From: JAEUWI01 sp942492815
Lineage (GTDB): Bacteria > Hydrogenedentota > Hydrogenedentia > Hydrogenedentales > JAEUWI01
Direction: 5' to 3'
Length of the DNA stretch: 64,000 nt
Assembly (NCBI GenBank): GCA_942492815.1
Contig: OW818658.1
Coordinates: 7,626,001-7,690,000 of the forward strand
Shown: positions 51,356 to 64,000 of the stretch, one piece after another
Layout: each line of letters begins with the position of its first letter
Numbering within the stretch: the stretch's first letter is position 1
Notes under the pieces: generated by a model
Databases searched by the model: none
The model's input: the letters and a program-made list of their open reading frames with translations, nothing else
Told to the model about the DNA's origin: nothing
Program-made: the position numbers and the translations under genes

Positions 51356-52366
51356 ATGAGTTTAGCCCCCAAGCACCGCATTCTCGTCATCGGCGTCGGC
51401 TCGATTGGCGAGCGCCATGTTCGTTGCTATCTCGCGACGGGCCGCGCGGAGATCGGCATTTGCGAAATCAACAGCGTCTTACGCGCCACGATCTCGGACC
51501 GCTACGGCCTGGCGGAAGTATTCAACGATCTCGCCATGGCCCTCGAACAGCCGTGGGATGCCGTGCTCATTGCGACGCCGGCCCACACCCACATCCCCAT
51601 CGCGATTCAGGCAGCGAAGGCGGGGCATCATCTGATTCTGGAAAAGCCCCTGTCCACTTCGCTGGAGGGTATCGACGAGCTGCGACAATTGGTGGCCGAG
51701 AAGAAGCTCTTCAACGCGGTGAGCTACAACTACCGTGCCCACCCTGGCGTGGTCTCCATGAAGGCCGCCATCGATTCCGGTCGCTTCGGCGCGCCGCTCC
51801 AGCTCTACTCCATCATGGGGCAGAGTTTTCCGACGTACCGACCGGCGTATCGCACGATTTACTTTGCGGACCGAAAGCAGGGGGGGGGCGCCATACAGGA
51901 TGCCATTACCCACACCTTCAATCTGGCGGAATGGCTCGCCGGCCCTATCACGCGCATCATGGTCGATGCGGATCACTTGGCCTTGGAAGGGGTCACCGTG
52001 GAGGACACGGTCCACGCGATAGCGCGCCACGGCAAGGTCATGGCGAGCTATGCGCTGAACATGTATCAGCAGCCCAATGATTCCCACCTCACCATCGTTT
52101 GCGAGAAGGGCACGGTGCGCTTTTCGCTGCACGAGAAGCGCTGGCGCTACATGCTGGATGTGGACGGCACGTGGGTGGACGAGATTCACGAAATGGCGGA
52201 GCGCGACACGTGGTACATCCACAACGCCAGCGCCATACTGGACGGGCTGGAAGGCAAGCGGCCCGCACCATGCACACTTGACGAAGGACTACAGACGCTG
52301 CGGGTCAATCTCGCCGCGCTGCGCTCGATGGAAACCCAAACCTGGCAGGCCATTGGAGAACACTGA
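51356..52366 (+). CDS. Gfo/Idh/MocA-family oxidoreductase 2
   Basis: 336 residues. ILVIGVGSIGERH (Rossmann), ATPAHTHI, LEKPLSTS with the catalytic Lys, and GGGAIQDAITHTFNLAEWL. It is shorter than the flanking dehydrogenases and only loosely similar to them. One base separates its stop from the PhyH gene start, so the two are co-translated. Confidence 0.92.
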   Translation: MSLAPKHRILVIGVGSIGERHVRCYLATGRAEIGICEINSVLRATISDRYGLAEVFNDLAMALEQPWDAVLIATPAHTHIPIAIQAAKAGHHLILEKPLSTSLEGIDELRQLVAEKKLFNAVSYNYRAHPGVVSMKAAIDSGRFGAPLQLYSIMGQSFPTYRPAYRTIYFADRKQGGGAIQDAITHTFNLAEWLAGPITRIMVDADHLALEGVTVEDTVHAIARHGKVMASYALNMYQQPNDSHLTIVCEKGTVRFSLHEKRWRYMLDVDGTWVDEIHEMAERDTWYIHNASAILDGLEGKRPAPCTLDEGLQTLRVNLAALRSMETQTWQAIGEH

Positions 52367-52367
52367 C

Positions 52368-53075
52368 ATGAACCTCGAAGCCTTATCGAAGCTGTATGCC
52401 GCGGACGGCGTGGTCAAGGTGGAAGGCCTTTTCCTCCCCGCGGAGATTGAAGAAATTCGTGCGCAGCTCAAACGCTATGCGGAGGAGATCACGCCCGGCC
52501 TGCCGCCGAACGATGTGGTCTTCGAGGCGGATGGTGTCTCGGTGCGCAACTGCTGGCGCATGGAGCACCACGACCCCTGGTTTGCCGAGTTGGCGAAGAA
52601 GGAATCCATCCTCGCGATGGTTTCCGAGTTCGTCCACGGCGAGCCCGTGCTGATGGCGGTGGAGTCGTTCAACAAGCCCGCGCGCGTGGGTTCGGCGGTG
52701 CCGCCCCATCAGGACAACGCCTATTTCTGCCTCACGCCGCCCGACGCCCTCACGGTCTGGATCGCGGTGGATGCGGTGACCGAGGCGAATGGTCCGGTGT
52801 CGTATTTGTTGGGCACACACCTCAACGGCGCACGGCCCCACAAGACGTCCGGCGTTGCGGGCAACTCCATGGGGCTGGCCGAGGAAGTCGAGAAGACCGA
52901 TGCCTGGGCGGGTCTTTTGAATGCCGGGGACGCCCTTGCACACCATAGCAACACGATCCACTTCAGCGCACCCAACACAAGTGATTTCGCCCGTCGCGGA
53001 CTGCTGATGGTGTTCAAGGGAGCACACTGTGTCGTGGACGAAGGGCTTCGCGCGGGCTATGCGCTGGCGACATAG
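52368..53075 (+). CDS. Phytanoyl-CoA dioxygenase (PhyH) family protein
   Basis: 235 residues from the ATG at 52368 (GGAGAA upstream). PPHQDNAYF provides the HxD iron ligands, HHSNTIHFS the distal His, and RRGLLMVF the Arg that binds 2-oxoglutarate. A non-haem iron oxygenase; in sugar clusters such proteins hydroxylate or demethylate unusual substrates. The substrate is unknown. Confidence 0.88.
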   Translation: MNLEALSKLYAADGVVKVEGLFLPAEIEEIRAQLKRYAEEITPGLPPNDVVFEADGVSVRNCWRMEHHDPWFAELAKKESILAMVSEFVHGEPVLMAVESFNKPARVGSAVPPHQDNAYFCLTPPDALTVWIAVDAVTEANGPVSYLLGTHLNGARPHKTSGVAGNSMGLAEEVEKTDAWAGLLNAGDALAHHSNTIHFSAPNTSDFARRGLLMVFKGAHCVVDEGLRAGYALAT

Positions 53076-53125
53076 TATGTCTATTGTGTTATTGAAGAGC
53101 CGAAATGGAATATTGCTTTATCGGA

Positions 53126-53324
53126 CGTGCCACACGATTGCGAGGAACGAGCATTCGTGTGCCCGTCGTAAGTAAAACCCGAAGTCATAGAAGATGTTTG
53201 CGGGCGTCGTGTTGTGGGTTTATTGATTTGTGAGTCAAGCCGCATACTTCGGAGTGACTGCCAATACCCGAGTTGTCCGCGCAACAGGCACACGAATGCT
53301 CGTTCCTCGCAATCGTGTGGCACG
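53126..53324. repeat. Inverted pair of REP-like units, copy 3
   Basis: Arms at 53126-53163 (CGTGCCACACGATTGCGAGG start) and 53287-53324 (inverse). The arms are nearly identical to those at 43699-43904; the interior is different. Confidence 0.75.
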
Positions 53325-53361
53325 TCCTCGAAACGGACGACGCTTCTCAAGGAGTGAATTA

Positions 53362-54321
53362 GTGCCCCTCGTAAAGGATCCCAATAACATCCGTCTCGCC
53401 ATGCTCGGCATGGTGGAAGGCAACGGCCATCCCTACAGTTGGTCCGCCATCATCAACGGCCGCTACGATGCCGAAGTGATGGCGGAGTGCGGTTATCCCG
53501 TGATCCCCCAGTATCTCGGCGCGCAGCCGAAGGAGAATCTCGGCATCCCCGGTGTGCAAGTCACGCACGTGTGGTGCGACAACCCCGAGGACGCGAAGAA
53601 GGTGGGCAAGGCTGCCTTCATTCCCTTCATCGCTGAGCGTCCTGAAGATGTCATCGGTGAAGTGGACGCGGTCATCATCGCGACGGATATAGGCCACGAG
53701 CATGTGGAGCGCTGCCGCCCCTTCATTGAGGCGGGCCTGCCGATATTTGTGGACAAGCCCCTCACCGACAATGCCGAGGGTCTGCGTCAGTTTATCGCGT
53801 GGCACGAGGCCGGGAAAGCCTTCCTATCCACCAGTGCGCTGGGCTACAGCAAGGAATTTCGCGCGCTGGATTCGCGGCTTTCCGAAACCGGCGACCTTCG
53901 TCTCATCACCGTGACCATGGCCAAGTCCTGGGAGCGCTACGGCATCCATGCGCTTGAGGCGGTGTATCCCATGTTGGCGGCGGGTGGCTACACTTCGGTT
54001 TCGCATCGGGGCGATGGTAACGCGAATTTTATGCACCTACAGCATGATAGTGGCGTTTCCGTGCTGCTCAATGTCATCAGCGATCTCTATGGCGCCTTCG
54101 GGCACGTCAACGCTTACGGAACGAAGGGAGCGATCAACGCGAAGTTTGAAGACACCTTCTTCGCTTTCAAAACCCAATTGGAAGGCTTTGTAAGCTACCT
54201 CCGGACGGGGGAGAGTCCCGTGCCCTTTTCCGAAACTGTTGAGCTCATGAAGATTGTCATCGCAGGCATTGAAAGTCGTGAGCGAGGCGGCGAGGTGGTG
54301 CGAACTAAAGAGATTTCGTAG
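53362..54321 (+). CDS. Gfo/Idh/MocA-family oxidoreductase 3
   Basis: 319 residues from the GTG at 53362, seven bases after AAGGAG; the frame open upstream lies in the REP-like element. RLAMLGMVEGNGHPYS is an atypical Rossmann start; AVIIATDIGHEHVE, IFVDKPLTDN and WERYGIHALEAVYPML supply cofactor and catalytic residues. Its divergence from the other two suggests a different sugar substrate. Confidence 0.88.
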   Translation: MPLVKDPNNIRLAMLGMVEGNGHPYSWSAIINGRYDAEVMAECGYPVIPQYLGAQPKENLGIPGVQVTHVWCDNPEDAKKVGKAAFIPFIAERPEDVIGEVDAVIIATDIGHEHVERCRPFIEAGLPIFVDKPLTDNAEGLRQFIAWHEAGKAFLSTSALGYSKEFRALDSRLSETGDLRLITVTMAKSWERYGIHALEAVYPMLAAGGYTSVSHRGDGNANFMHLQHDSGVSVLLNVISDLYGAFGHVNAYGTKGAINAKFEDTFFAFKTQLEGFVSYLRTGESPVPFSETVELMKIVIAGIESRERGGEVVRTKEIS

Positions 54322-54491
54322 AAGTTCCGAAGTTCCCCGCACCTAGTTGCAGGGACGGCAGCGACGGCAGAGACAGCAGGGATAAACAGCCATTCATCAT
54401 GTCCTCTGTCCACTGAGTCCACTCTGTCCACCCGGTCCATGCTTAGACTGGCAGTCCCAGGAAATAGACATAGACAAAAAGGATGCCCCGA

Positions 54492-55280
54492 ATGACCCCA
54501 CTGAAAATGCGGCCCAGCCGCGTATTGCGCAAACTTCGCGCGGGCCAGATCACCTACAGCGTAAAGCTTAATCTCGCCGACGCCCGGGCCGCCGAAATTG
54601 CGGGCCAGTGCGGTGCGGATGCCGTCTGGCTCGACTTGGAGCACGTGCCCAACAGTATTCACGATGTGGAAGCCCAAATTCGCGCCGCGAAGATCTACGA
54701 TTGCGATGCCATCGTGCGCGTGGAGCGCGGCAGCTACAGCGACCTGATTCGCCCCTTTGAGATGGACGCCGCCGCCATCATGGTGCCCCATGTCATGAGT
54801 GCCGCCGATGCGAAGGAGATCGCTTGGCGCACACGCTTTCACCCCATCGGACGCCGCCCGCTGGATGGCGGCAACGCCGACGGCGCTTACTGCGGCATCC
54901 CGGTGAAGGAGTACATCGAGCAGGCGAACCGCGAACGCATGGTCATCGTGCAGATCGAAGATCCGGAGGCGATGGAAGAGATCGAAGGGATTTCCGCCGT
55001 CGAGGGCATCGACATGATCTTTTTTGGTCCCGGCGACTACAGCCATGCCATCGGCGATGCCGGAAATTTGAACCATCCGCTGGTTCAGGAGGGATACAAA
55101 CGCGTGGCGGAGGCGGCCTTGAAGCACGGCAAGTTCGCAGGGACTGTAGGGCCCGCCGCCATGCTCCAGAGCTTTGTGGATATGGGCTATCGCTACTTCA
55201 ATCCGGCGGCGGACGTCACCGCGCTGCGCCAGAGCTTCCTTGATGCGGGTTCAATAGCAACGGGGTTGAAGATTTCATAA
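54492..55280 (+). CDS. HpcH/HpaI-type aldolase
   Basis: 262 residues; the ATG at 54492 is preferred to that at 54483 because AAAAAGG sits at a workable distance only from the former. GADAVWLDLEHVP, VRVERGSYSDLIRPFEMDAAAIMVPHV, VQIEDPEAMEEI and MIFFGPGDYSHAIG match 2-keto-3-deoxy-sugar-acid aldolases, including the metal Glu and Asp. It would cleave a 2-keto-3-deoxy acid to pyruvate and an aldehyde, the end step of dehydrogenase-initiated sugar breakdown. Confidence 0.9.
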   Translation: MTPLKMRPSRVLRKLRAGQITYSVKLNLADARAAEIAGQCGADAVWLDLEHVPNSIHDVEAQIRAAKIYDCDAIVRVERGSYSDLIRPFEMDAAAIMVPHVMSAADAKEIAWRTRFHPIGRRPLDGGNADGAYCGIPVKEYIEQANRERMVIVQIEDPEAMEEIEGISAVEGIDMIFFGPGDYSHAIGDAGNLNHPLVQEGYKRVAEAALKHGKFAGTVGPAAMLQSFVDMGYRYFNPAADVTALRQSFLDAGSIATGLKIS

Positions 55281-55302
55281 CCGTGGAACGAATGTCGTGA
55301 CA

Positions 55303-55626
55303 TAGGGACAGCGTCGCCCCGCGACTGGGATATGGGAAAGTTTCTACGGGTCCGAAACGCCATTCAGTTGAAGGAGATTGACTGCAATCGGCGAGGCTGT
55401 CCTGTTGTTTGACGGCGAGACTCGAAGCAGAAGAAGGATGCCTTCCGGGACGGGCACACTGCTTAAGAAGCCATGCTGGTGATCTTTCAGATCCTATGAA
55501 CGTTCCGGTTGACTTCGCAAGCGACAGGACAGCCTCGCCTGTTGATGTTGACGCCGCTCGCATGCAAAAACTTTGTAGACAAACCGCTTCTTTACATGTT
55601 CGGGTCGTGTGGCGACGCTGTCCCTA
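55303..55626. repeat. Nested inverted repeats between aldolase and SDR
   Basis: Outer pair: TAGGGACAGCGTCGCC (55303-55318) and its inverse (55611-55626). Inner pair: GCGAGGCTGTCCTGT (55391-55405) and its inverse (55524-55538). All four arms share an RGGACAGC-TCGC motif. No gene in the gap. Confidence 0.65.
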
Positions 55627-55649
55627 CGCGCCTGAATGAGGTTACCATT

Positions 55650-56435
55650 ATGAACATTCTCGACACGTTTTCCCTCGCGGGCAAGACCGCCCTTGTCACC
55701 GGCGGCGCGGGCATCGTTGGAAAGCAGATCGTCCGCGCCATGGCTGAAGCGGGCGCACACACCTATGTGGCCTCGCGCAATGTAGATTCCCTGAAGGAGC
55801 TCGCCGCGAGCTTCGCCGAGGAGGGCCTGGAAATTCACCCGCGCGCCCTCGACCAAGGCGATGAATCCTCTATCCTGGCTCTGCGGGACAGCATCCTGTC
55901 CGAGCGCCCTGCGGTGGATGTGCTCGTGAACAACGCCGTGCTCCGCCCGATGAAAGGCGCGTATCAAGACGACGCCGCGAACTTCGATCTGAGCATGCGG
56001 GTGAACGCCACGGGCCTCTTCGTGATAACCCGAGCTTTCGGCGATGCAATGGCGGAGCGGGGCGGCGGATCGATCGTGAACATCGGCTCTATGCAGGGTA
56101 TGATCGGCCCCGAGCCCGCGAACTATGCGGGCACGAATATGAGCGGCTGGTATCCGGACTACTTCTTCCACAAAGGCGGGATGATCAACTACACGCGCTT
56201 CATCGCGAGCTATTATGGCGCGCAGAACGTGCGCTGCAATTGCCTTTCGCCCGGCGGCTTCCAGACGGAGAATCACCCGGAGGTTTTTGTGCGCCAGTAC
56301 AACGAGCGCACCTGTCTGGGGCGCATGGCGAATGCCTCGGATCTGATGGGCAGCGTGGTGTTTCTCGCGAGCGACGCTTCGCGATATATCACCGGCGCGA
56401 ACATTCCGGTAGATGGTGGCTACACGGCGAAATAG
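55650..56435 (+). CDS. Short-chain dehydrogenase/reductase
   Basis: 261 residues from the ATG at 55650. ALVTGGAGIVGK binds NAD(P); VLVNNAV, IVNIGSM and the YFFHKGG catalytic Tyr-x3-Lys are complete, as is SPGGF. Resembles gluconate 5-dehydrogenase-type enzymes. It closes the sugar catabolic run. Confidence 0.92.
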   Translation: MNILDTFSLAGKTALVTGGAGIVGKQIVRAMAEAGAHTYVASRNVDSLKELAASFAEEGLEIHPRALDQGDESSILALRDSILSERPAVDVLVNNAVLRPMKGAYQDDAANFDLSMRVNATGLFVITRAFGDAMAERGGGSIVNIGSMQGMIGPEPANYAGTNMSGWYPDYFFHKGGMINYTRFIASYYGAQNVRCNCLSPGGFQTENHPEVFVRQYNERTCLGRMANASDLMGSVVFLASDASRYITGANIPVDGGYTAK

Positions 56436-56442
56436 GCGCGCA

Positions 56443-56543
56443 GGGACGGACACGCGCGCGACAGCTTCGTTCGCAAGATAGCGACTTTGTCTGATTGGTG
56501 AATTGGACTTAGTTGTCTGATGGGGATTGCGCGTGCCTGTCCC
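56443..56543. repeat. Inverted GGGACAG-type element
   Basis: GGGACGGACACGCGC (56443-56457) pairs with GCGCGTGCCTGTCCC (56529-56543) with two mismatches. The motif is akin to the nested repeats at 55303-55626. The remaining intergenic sequence to 56704 has more GGGGACA/TGTCCC pieces and no gene. Confidence 0.5.
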
Positions 56544-56704
56544 AGGGGATGTGCGGGGGAACTTCTACGATCGTTCTCATCTCGATTCCAGCATCCCCAG
56601 GGACATGCCGCCGCTTTGGTGTGTGCTGTGTTCGTGCGCGATTGAACGGTGGATTGCTGATTACTGTTTCTTGTACGGGGGCCCTTGCGGCGGTACGTCC
56701 CCGT

Positions 56705-57859
56705 CTACAGCACCGCGCGCACCCGGAGATCCAGGGTTTCTCCAGGGCGGTAGATGTTGTCTGGAAGCTCACCCACCAACACCTGAAAGCCGTGCTGCAG
56801 GATCACGGGACTCATCTGCAGGCGCAGGGGAAAGGGCTCGATATAGGCCCCCACCTTGAGAATCGTGCCCCGCGTTACGGTACTTGGATTGGTTCGGGAA
56901 TGGAGCTCCACCGCGTCGCCCACCTCAAAGGCGGTGGCGGCCCGCTCGTCCACGTAGGCGGTAACCCGGTTTGCGCCGGCGCCCACGATGGTCAGGATGG
57001 GATCGCCCGCCAGCATCGATTCACCAGGGCGCTTTGCGATCAAGGCGATCTGCCCCGCAACGGGCGCCTTCAGCGCCAGGGCCTGGCGTCGCTCCTGCAC
57101 CTCGGCCACGATGGCCTGCTGTGCGGCAATGTCCGCCTGGAGCGAACGCAGCACCGCGTCGGTCGGCGCGGGAACCGGCTCTTCGCCGCTCCGCGTCTCG
57201 CTCCGGCTCGCTGCGGCGGCGATGTTCTGCTCCGCCATGGCGATGGCGTTCACGTCCTGATCCACTTTGGTCTTAAGCGCGGTATAGGCCAACCGGGTTT
57301 CGTCCACCACGGCGGGTTGGAGCAGGTGCTGCTTCAGCATCTCCTCCTGCCGCTTAAGCTGCACCGCAAGGCGCTCAAGATCCACCTTGTCGGTCTCATG
57401 CTGAATGACGCGGTCCAGGTGGTTCAGCCGCGCTTGTTCCTCGTTGAGCTGGAAACGGCGCAGATCGTCCTGGGCCGAGGATTCATTCATCTGCTGTTCC
57501 TGGGCGAAGCGCGCGCTCTCCGCTTCAAGCAGGGCCCGCACCCGGCCCAGTTCCGCCTCGGCAACGTGGAGTTCCGAGCGGATCAGGGTGTCGTCCATCA
57601 TGGCGACCACCTGGCCCTCGGTCACCTCATCGAGCACATCCACGGCCAGGCTCTGCACTGTGCCGTCGAAGAGGGGGGCCACATAGGTCGTCTTCGCCTC
57701 GGCGATGCCGACCGCATCCACATAGACGCGCTGGCGCTGCACGAGCACGACGGCTACGGCGACCGCGGCGCCCCAGATGAGAACCGGCAGAAAGCGCTTG
57801 CGCCAGAGCATGAACATTCGGGAAAGGGGGGTCTTAATGGGTTCGGTCTTGCCGCTCAT
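56705..57859 (-). CDS. HlyD-family membrane-fusion/adaptor protein
   Basis: 384 residues. One N-terminal transmembrane helix (VLIWGAAVAVAVVLV), a lipoyl half-motif (VAPLFDGTVQSLAV), a long coiled coil (EAELGRVRALLEAESA to the RSETRS break), the second half-motif (LKAPVAGQIALIAKRPGE) and a beta-barrel. An adaptor normally linked to an export pump, but none is next to it. It overlaps DUF4956 by four bases and is last in the CotH operon, so it may serve the export or surface display of the CotH protein. Confidence 0.88.
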   Translation of the reverse strand: MSGKTEPIKTPLSRMFMLWRKRFLPVLIWGAAVAVAVVLVQRQRVYVDAVGIAEAKTTYVAPLFDGTVQSLAVDVLDEVTEGQVVAMMDDTLIRSELHVAEAELGRVRALLEAESARFAQEQQMNESSAQDDLRRFQLNEEQARLNHLDRVIQHETDKVDLERLAVQLKRQEEMLKQHLLQPAVVDETRLAYTALKTKVDQDVNAIAMAEQNIAAAASRSETRSGEEPVPAPTDAVLRSLQADIAAQQAIVAEVQERRQALALKAPVAGQIALIAKRPGESMLAGDPILTIVGAGANRVTAYVDERAATAFEVGDAVELHSRTNPSTVTRGTILKVGAYIEPFPLRLQMSPVILQHGFQVLVGELPDNIYRPGETLDLRVRAVL

Positions 57860-58542
57860 ACCTGGGCCTGTTCCTCATGAAGCACAAAAGTCACGTGGGT
57901 TATGCCCTCCACGCGCTTCAATTCACCTACCATCTCGTCGGCCCGCTCGGGATCGCGCAGAATGAGGCGATACGCCAGCTCGCCGTGGCCGCTCTCCTGA
58001 AAGCGCTGGGAGACCAGATGGGTATTTCGACAGTATCGGTTCAACACCCCCTGGGCATTCGCGCGCTGGCACACGCTCGTATCGAGATGGATACGGACGA
58101 AGCCGTCGCCCATATTGAGCTGGCCAAAGTGGGTCCAATGGAGGTACATCAGGAGGAGGCAAAAGGTCGCCGTGCCCAGCAGCGCGAGATGGATGCTGCC
58201 GGTGCCCGTCGCCATACCCGTAACGAGCGCGAAAAAGATGAACGCCGTATCCCGAGTGTCCTTGAGGATATTTCGGAATCGAATCACCGCCAGCGCGCCG
58301 ATGAGGCCAAAGGCGATGACGATGTTACTCCCGATGACCATCATGGCCAGGGCGATCAGCACCGTCAGTAGAATGATGGACTGGACGAAGGCACTGGAGT
58401 ACGACAGGCCGGTGTGGGTGTACATGTAGGTCCACGCGGCCACCTGGCCCAGCACAAAGGAAAGCAGCAGGCCCAGCACGGCTTCGTCCAGGGCAATCTG
58501 CCCCGGGGCCGCGGAGGACATCATCATGGCGAGTGTGTCCAT
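57856..58542 (-). CDS. DUF4956 membrane protein
   Basis: 228 residues from the ATG at 58542. At least four transmembrane helices, with IGALAVIRFRNILKDTRDTAFIFFALVTGMATG as the DUF4956 signature, and a soluble C-terminal part (ERADEMVGELKRVEGITHV) like a MgtC/ACT-type domain. This family is regularly encoded beside VTC-type polyphosphate polymerases and CotH kinases, as here. Function unknown. It overlaps both neighbours. Confidence 0.88.
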   Translation of the reverse strand: MDTLAMMMSSAAPGQIALDEAVLGLLLSFVLGQVAAWTYMYTHTGLSYSSAFVQSIILLTVLIALAMMVIGSNIVIAFGLIGALAVIRFRNILKDTRDTAFIFFALVTGMATGTGSIHLALLGTATFCLLLMYLHWTHFGQLNMGDGFVRIHLDTSVCQRANAQGVLNRYCRNTHLVSQRFQESGHGELAYRLILRDPERADEMVGELKRVEGITHVTFVLHEEQAQV

Positions 58543-59324
58543 CAGTGCCGGGCCCTTTCCAGTCGCGCCACATCGATTCCTTCCGTCCGGAGCGCGTCCA
58601 CGCACACGACGTACTTGGAAAAGGAGTCGCGGAGCAGGTCGAGGCCCCGCACCATGCCTTCCACCCATGCGGGGAAAGTATCGGTGAACTTCACCTCCAG
58701 CACGATGGGCGAATCCGCGGGTTCAAACCAGTACGGCGAAGCCTCCCAGGCCTCCGGATCGAATCGGTGGCTGGGCAGGCAGGTCAACTGGCTGTCGAAG
58801 GTAATGCGCAGGGGCTCGTCCATCCTGCCCACGTAGGCCTCACGCATATAGCGAACCACGACCTTGGGCGTTGCCCGGTAATTCATGACGAGGTCCTGGA
58901 ATTCATGGAGGTTTTCCCCGTCCCGATCATACTCCTTGAAGATCTCGGGCAGAATCAGGTCGCCGGCGAGCACTGATTCCGCGGCGCTCCGCCGAACGAC
59001 CGCCCGATCTTTCTTTACGATCTGGTTGAAGCGATGTTTCACCTCGAAGAAACAATGGGTGTTGTTTCCCGCATAGGTTCGAATCCGCAATTTGCGACGC
59101 CGCTCCTCGCCTCGGGCGGAACTCCAATAGAGCGCCAGGTCCGGTGAATCGAGGTAGATACTCGTCACCGGATATTCCCGGCCGTGGGCGTCCGGATTTA
59201 CAAAGGGCCGAATATGTTCTCGAATGGCGAGGGCCTGCACCGCATTGATGCGGTACTTCGCCTCGAAGCGTTGCGCCACCGCCACGCTCCACATCGTAGA
59301 TTCTCGATTTACTGGGTAATTCAT
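58542..59324 (-). CDS. VTC-domain polyphosphate polymerase-like protein
   Basis: 260 residues from 59324; ATG at 59294 is possible because no well-spaced ribosome site precedes the first. RFEAKYRINAVQALAIREHI, YPVTSIYLDSP, KLRIRTYAG, FFEVKHR and VLEVKFTD give the Arg, Lys and Glu residues lining the VTC/CYTH tunnel. In yeast Vtc4 this domain makes polyphosphate from ATP. It starts seven bases after the CotH stop and overlaps DUF4956 by one base. Confidence 0.9.
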   Translation of the reverse strand: MNYPVNRESTMWSVAVAQRFEAKYRINAVQALAIREHIRPFVNPDAHGREYPVTSIYLDSPDLALYWSSARGEERRRKLRIRTYAGNNTHCFFEVKHRFNQIVKKDRAVVRRSAAESVLAGDLILPEIFKEYDRDGENLHEFQDLVMNYRATPKVVVRYMREAYVGRMDEPLRITFDSQLTCLPSHRFDPEAWEASPYWFEPADSPIVLEVKFTDTFPAWVEGMVRGLDLLRDSFSKYVVCVDALRTEGIDVARLERARH

Positions 59325-59331
59325 CCTTACA

Positions 59332-64000
<4,669 letters not shown>

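Overview
The window is high-GC bacterial DNA of a Gram-negative-type cell: signal peptides, a lipoprotein leader, a CopB-type outer-membrane protein and a Tat-exported multicopper oxidase are all present. The family mix (sugar oxidoreductases in long catabolic clusters, Tat-exported TIM-barrel proteins, a CotH/lamin-tail surface protein with a long Gly-Glu repeat, palindromic intergenic repeats) suits an uncultured Planctomycetes-like or Hydrogenedentota-like lineage. That placement is inference; the window holds no rRNA.

Bases 1-26025 look like an accessory island. A tyrosine recombinase (24751-25911) starts about 115 bases from the 3' end of a tRNA-Val gene (26026-26102), the usual arrangement for a tRNA-integrated island; everything to its left is accessory in type. 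(i) 186-3038: three paralogous small secreted proteins with conserved structured leaders, two of them preceded by sigma-54-like promoters, plus a DUF305 protein. (ii) 3393-12908: a copper/metal locus with a four-helix copper-storage-type protein, a YHS protein, Met-rich periplasmic proteins, a Met-rich/flavin/ferredoxin fusion reductase, a cytochrome b-like membrane protein, a seven-haem cytochrome c, CopA and CopB. (iii) 13292-15504: a left-facing NrtR-type Nudix regulator, an ARPP-1 protein and a small unknown protein. (iv) 15973-21083: a right-facing four-gene operon of an uncharacterised coiled-coil protein, two BrxD-like ATPases and an Lhr-like helicase, with related sequence blocks on both sides. 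This is the best candidate for an undescribed defence system. (v) 21084-24750: repeats, an AT-rich coiled-coil gene and remnants.

Bases 26103-34457 read as core: amtB-glnK with a sigma-54-like promoter, a PD-(D/E)XK protein plus Dam-type methylase, an HD-GYP response regulator, argH, and an ECF sigma/anti-sigma pair. An IS with a DUF6788 protein and a DDE transposase follows (about 34633-36441).

Bases 36610-56435 form a large sugar/aminosugar region: a GntR regulator, nagA, a NagB-like protein, a class III aminotransferase, three Gfo/Idh/MocA dehydrogenases, a PhyH dioxygenase, an HpcH/HpaI aldolase, an SDR, an FGGY kinase, a ceramidase-like protein and an amidohydrolase. Its intergenic spaces carry several families of inverted repeats, including three inverted pairs of one roughly 37-base unit.

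Bases 56705-64000 hold a left-facing operon that runs off the window edge: a large CotH/PKD/lamin-tail protein, a VTC-type polyphosphate polymerase, a DUF4956 membrane protein and an HlyD-type adaptor.
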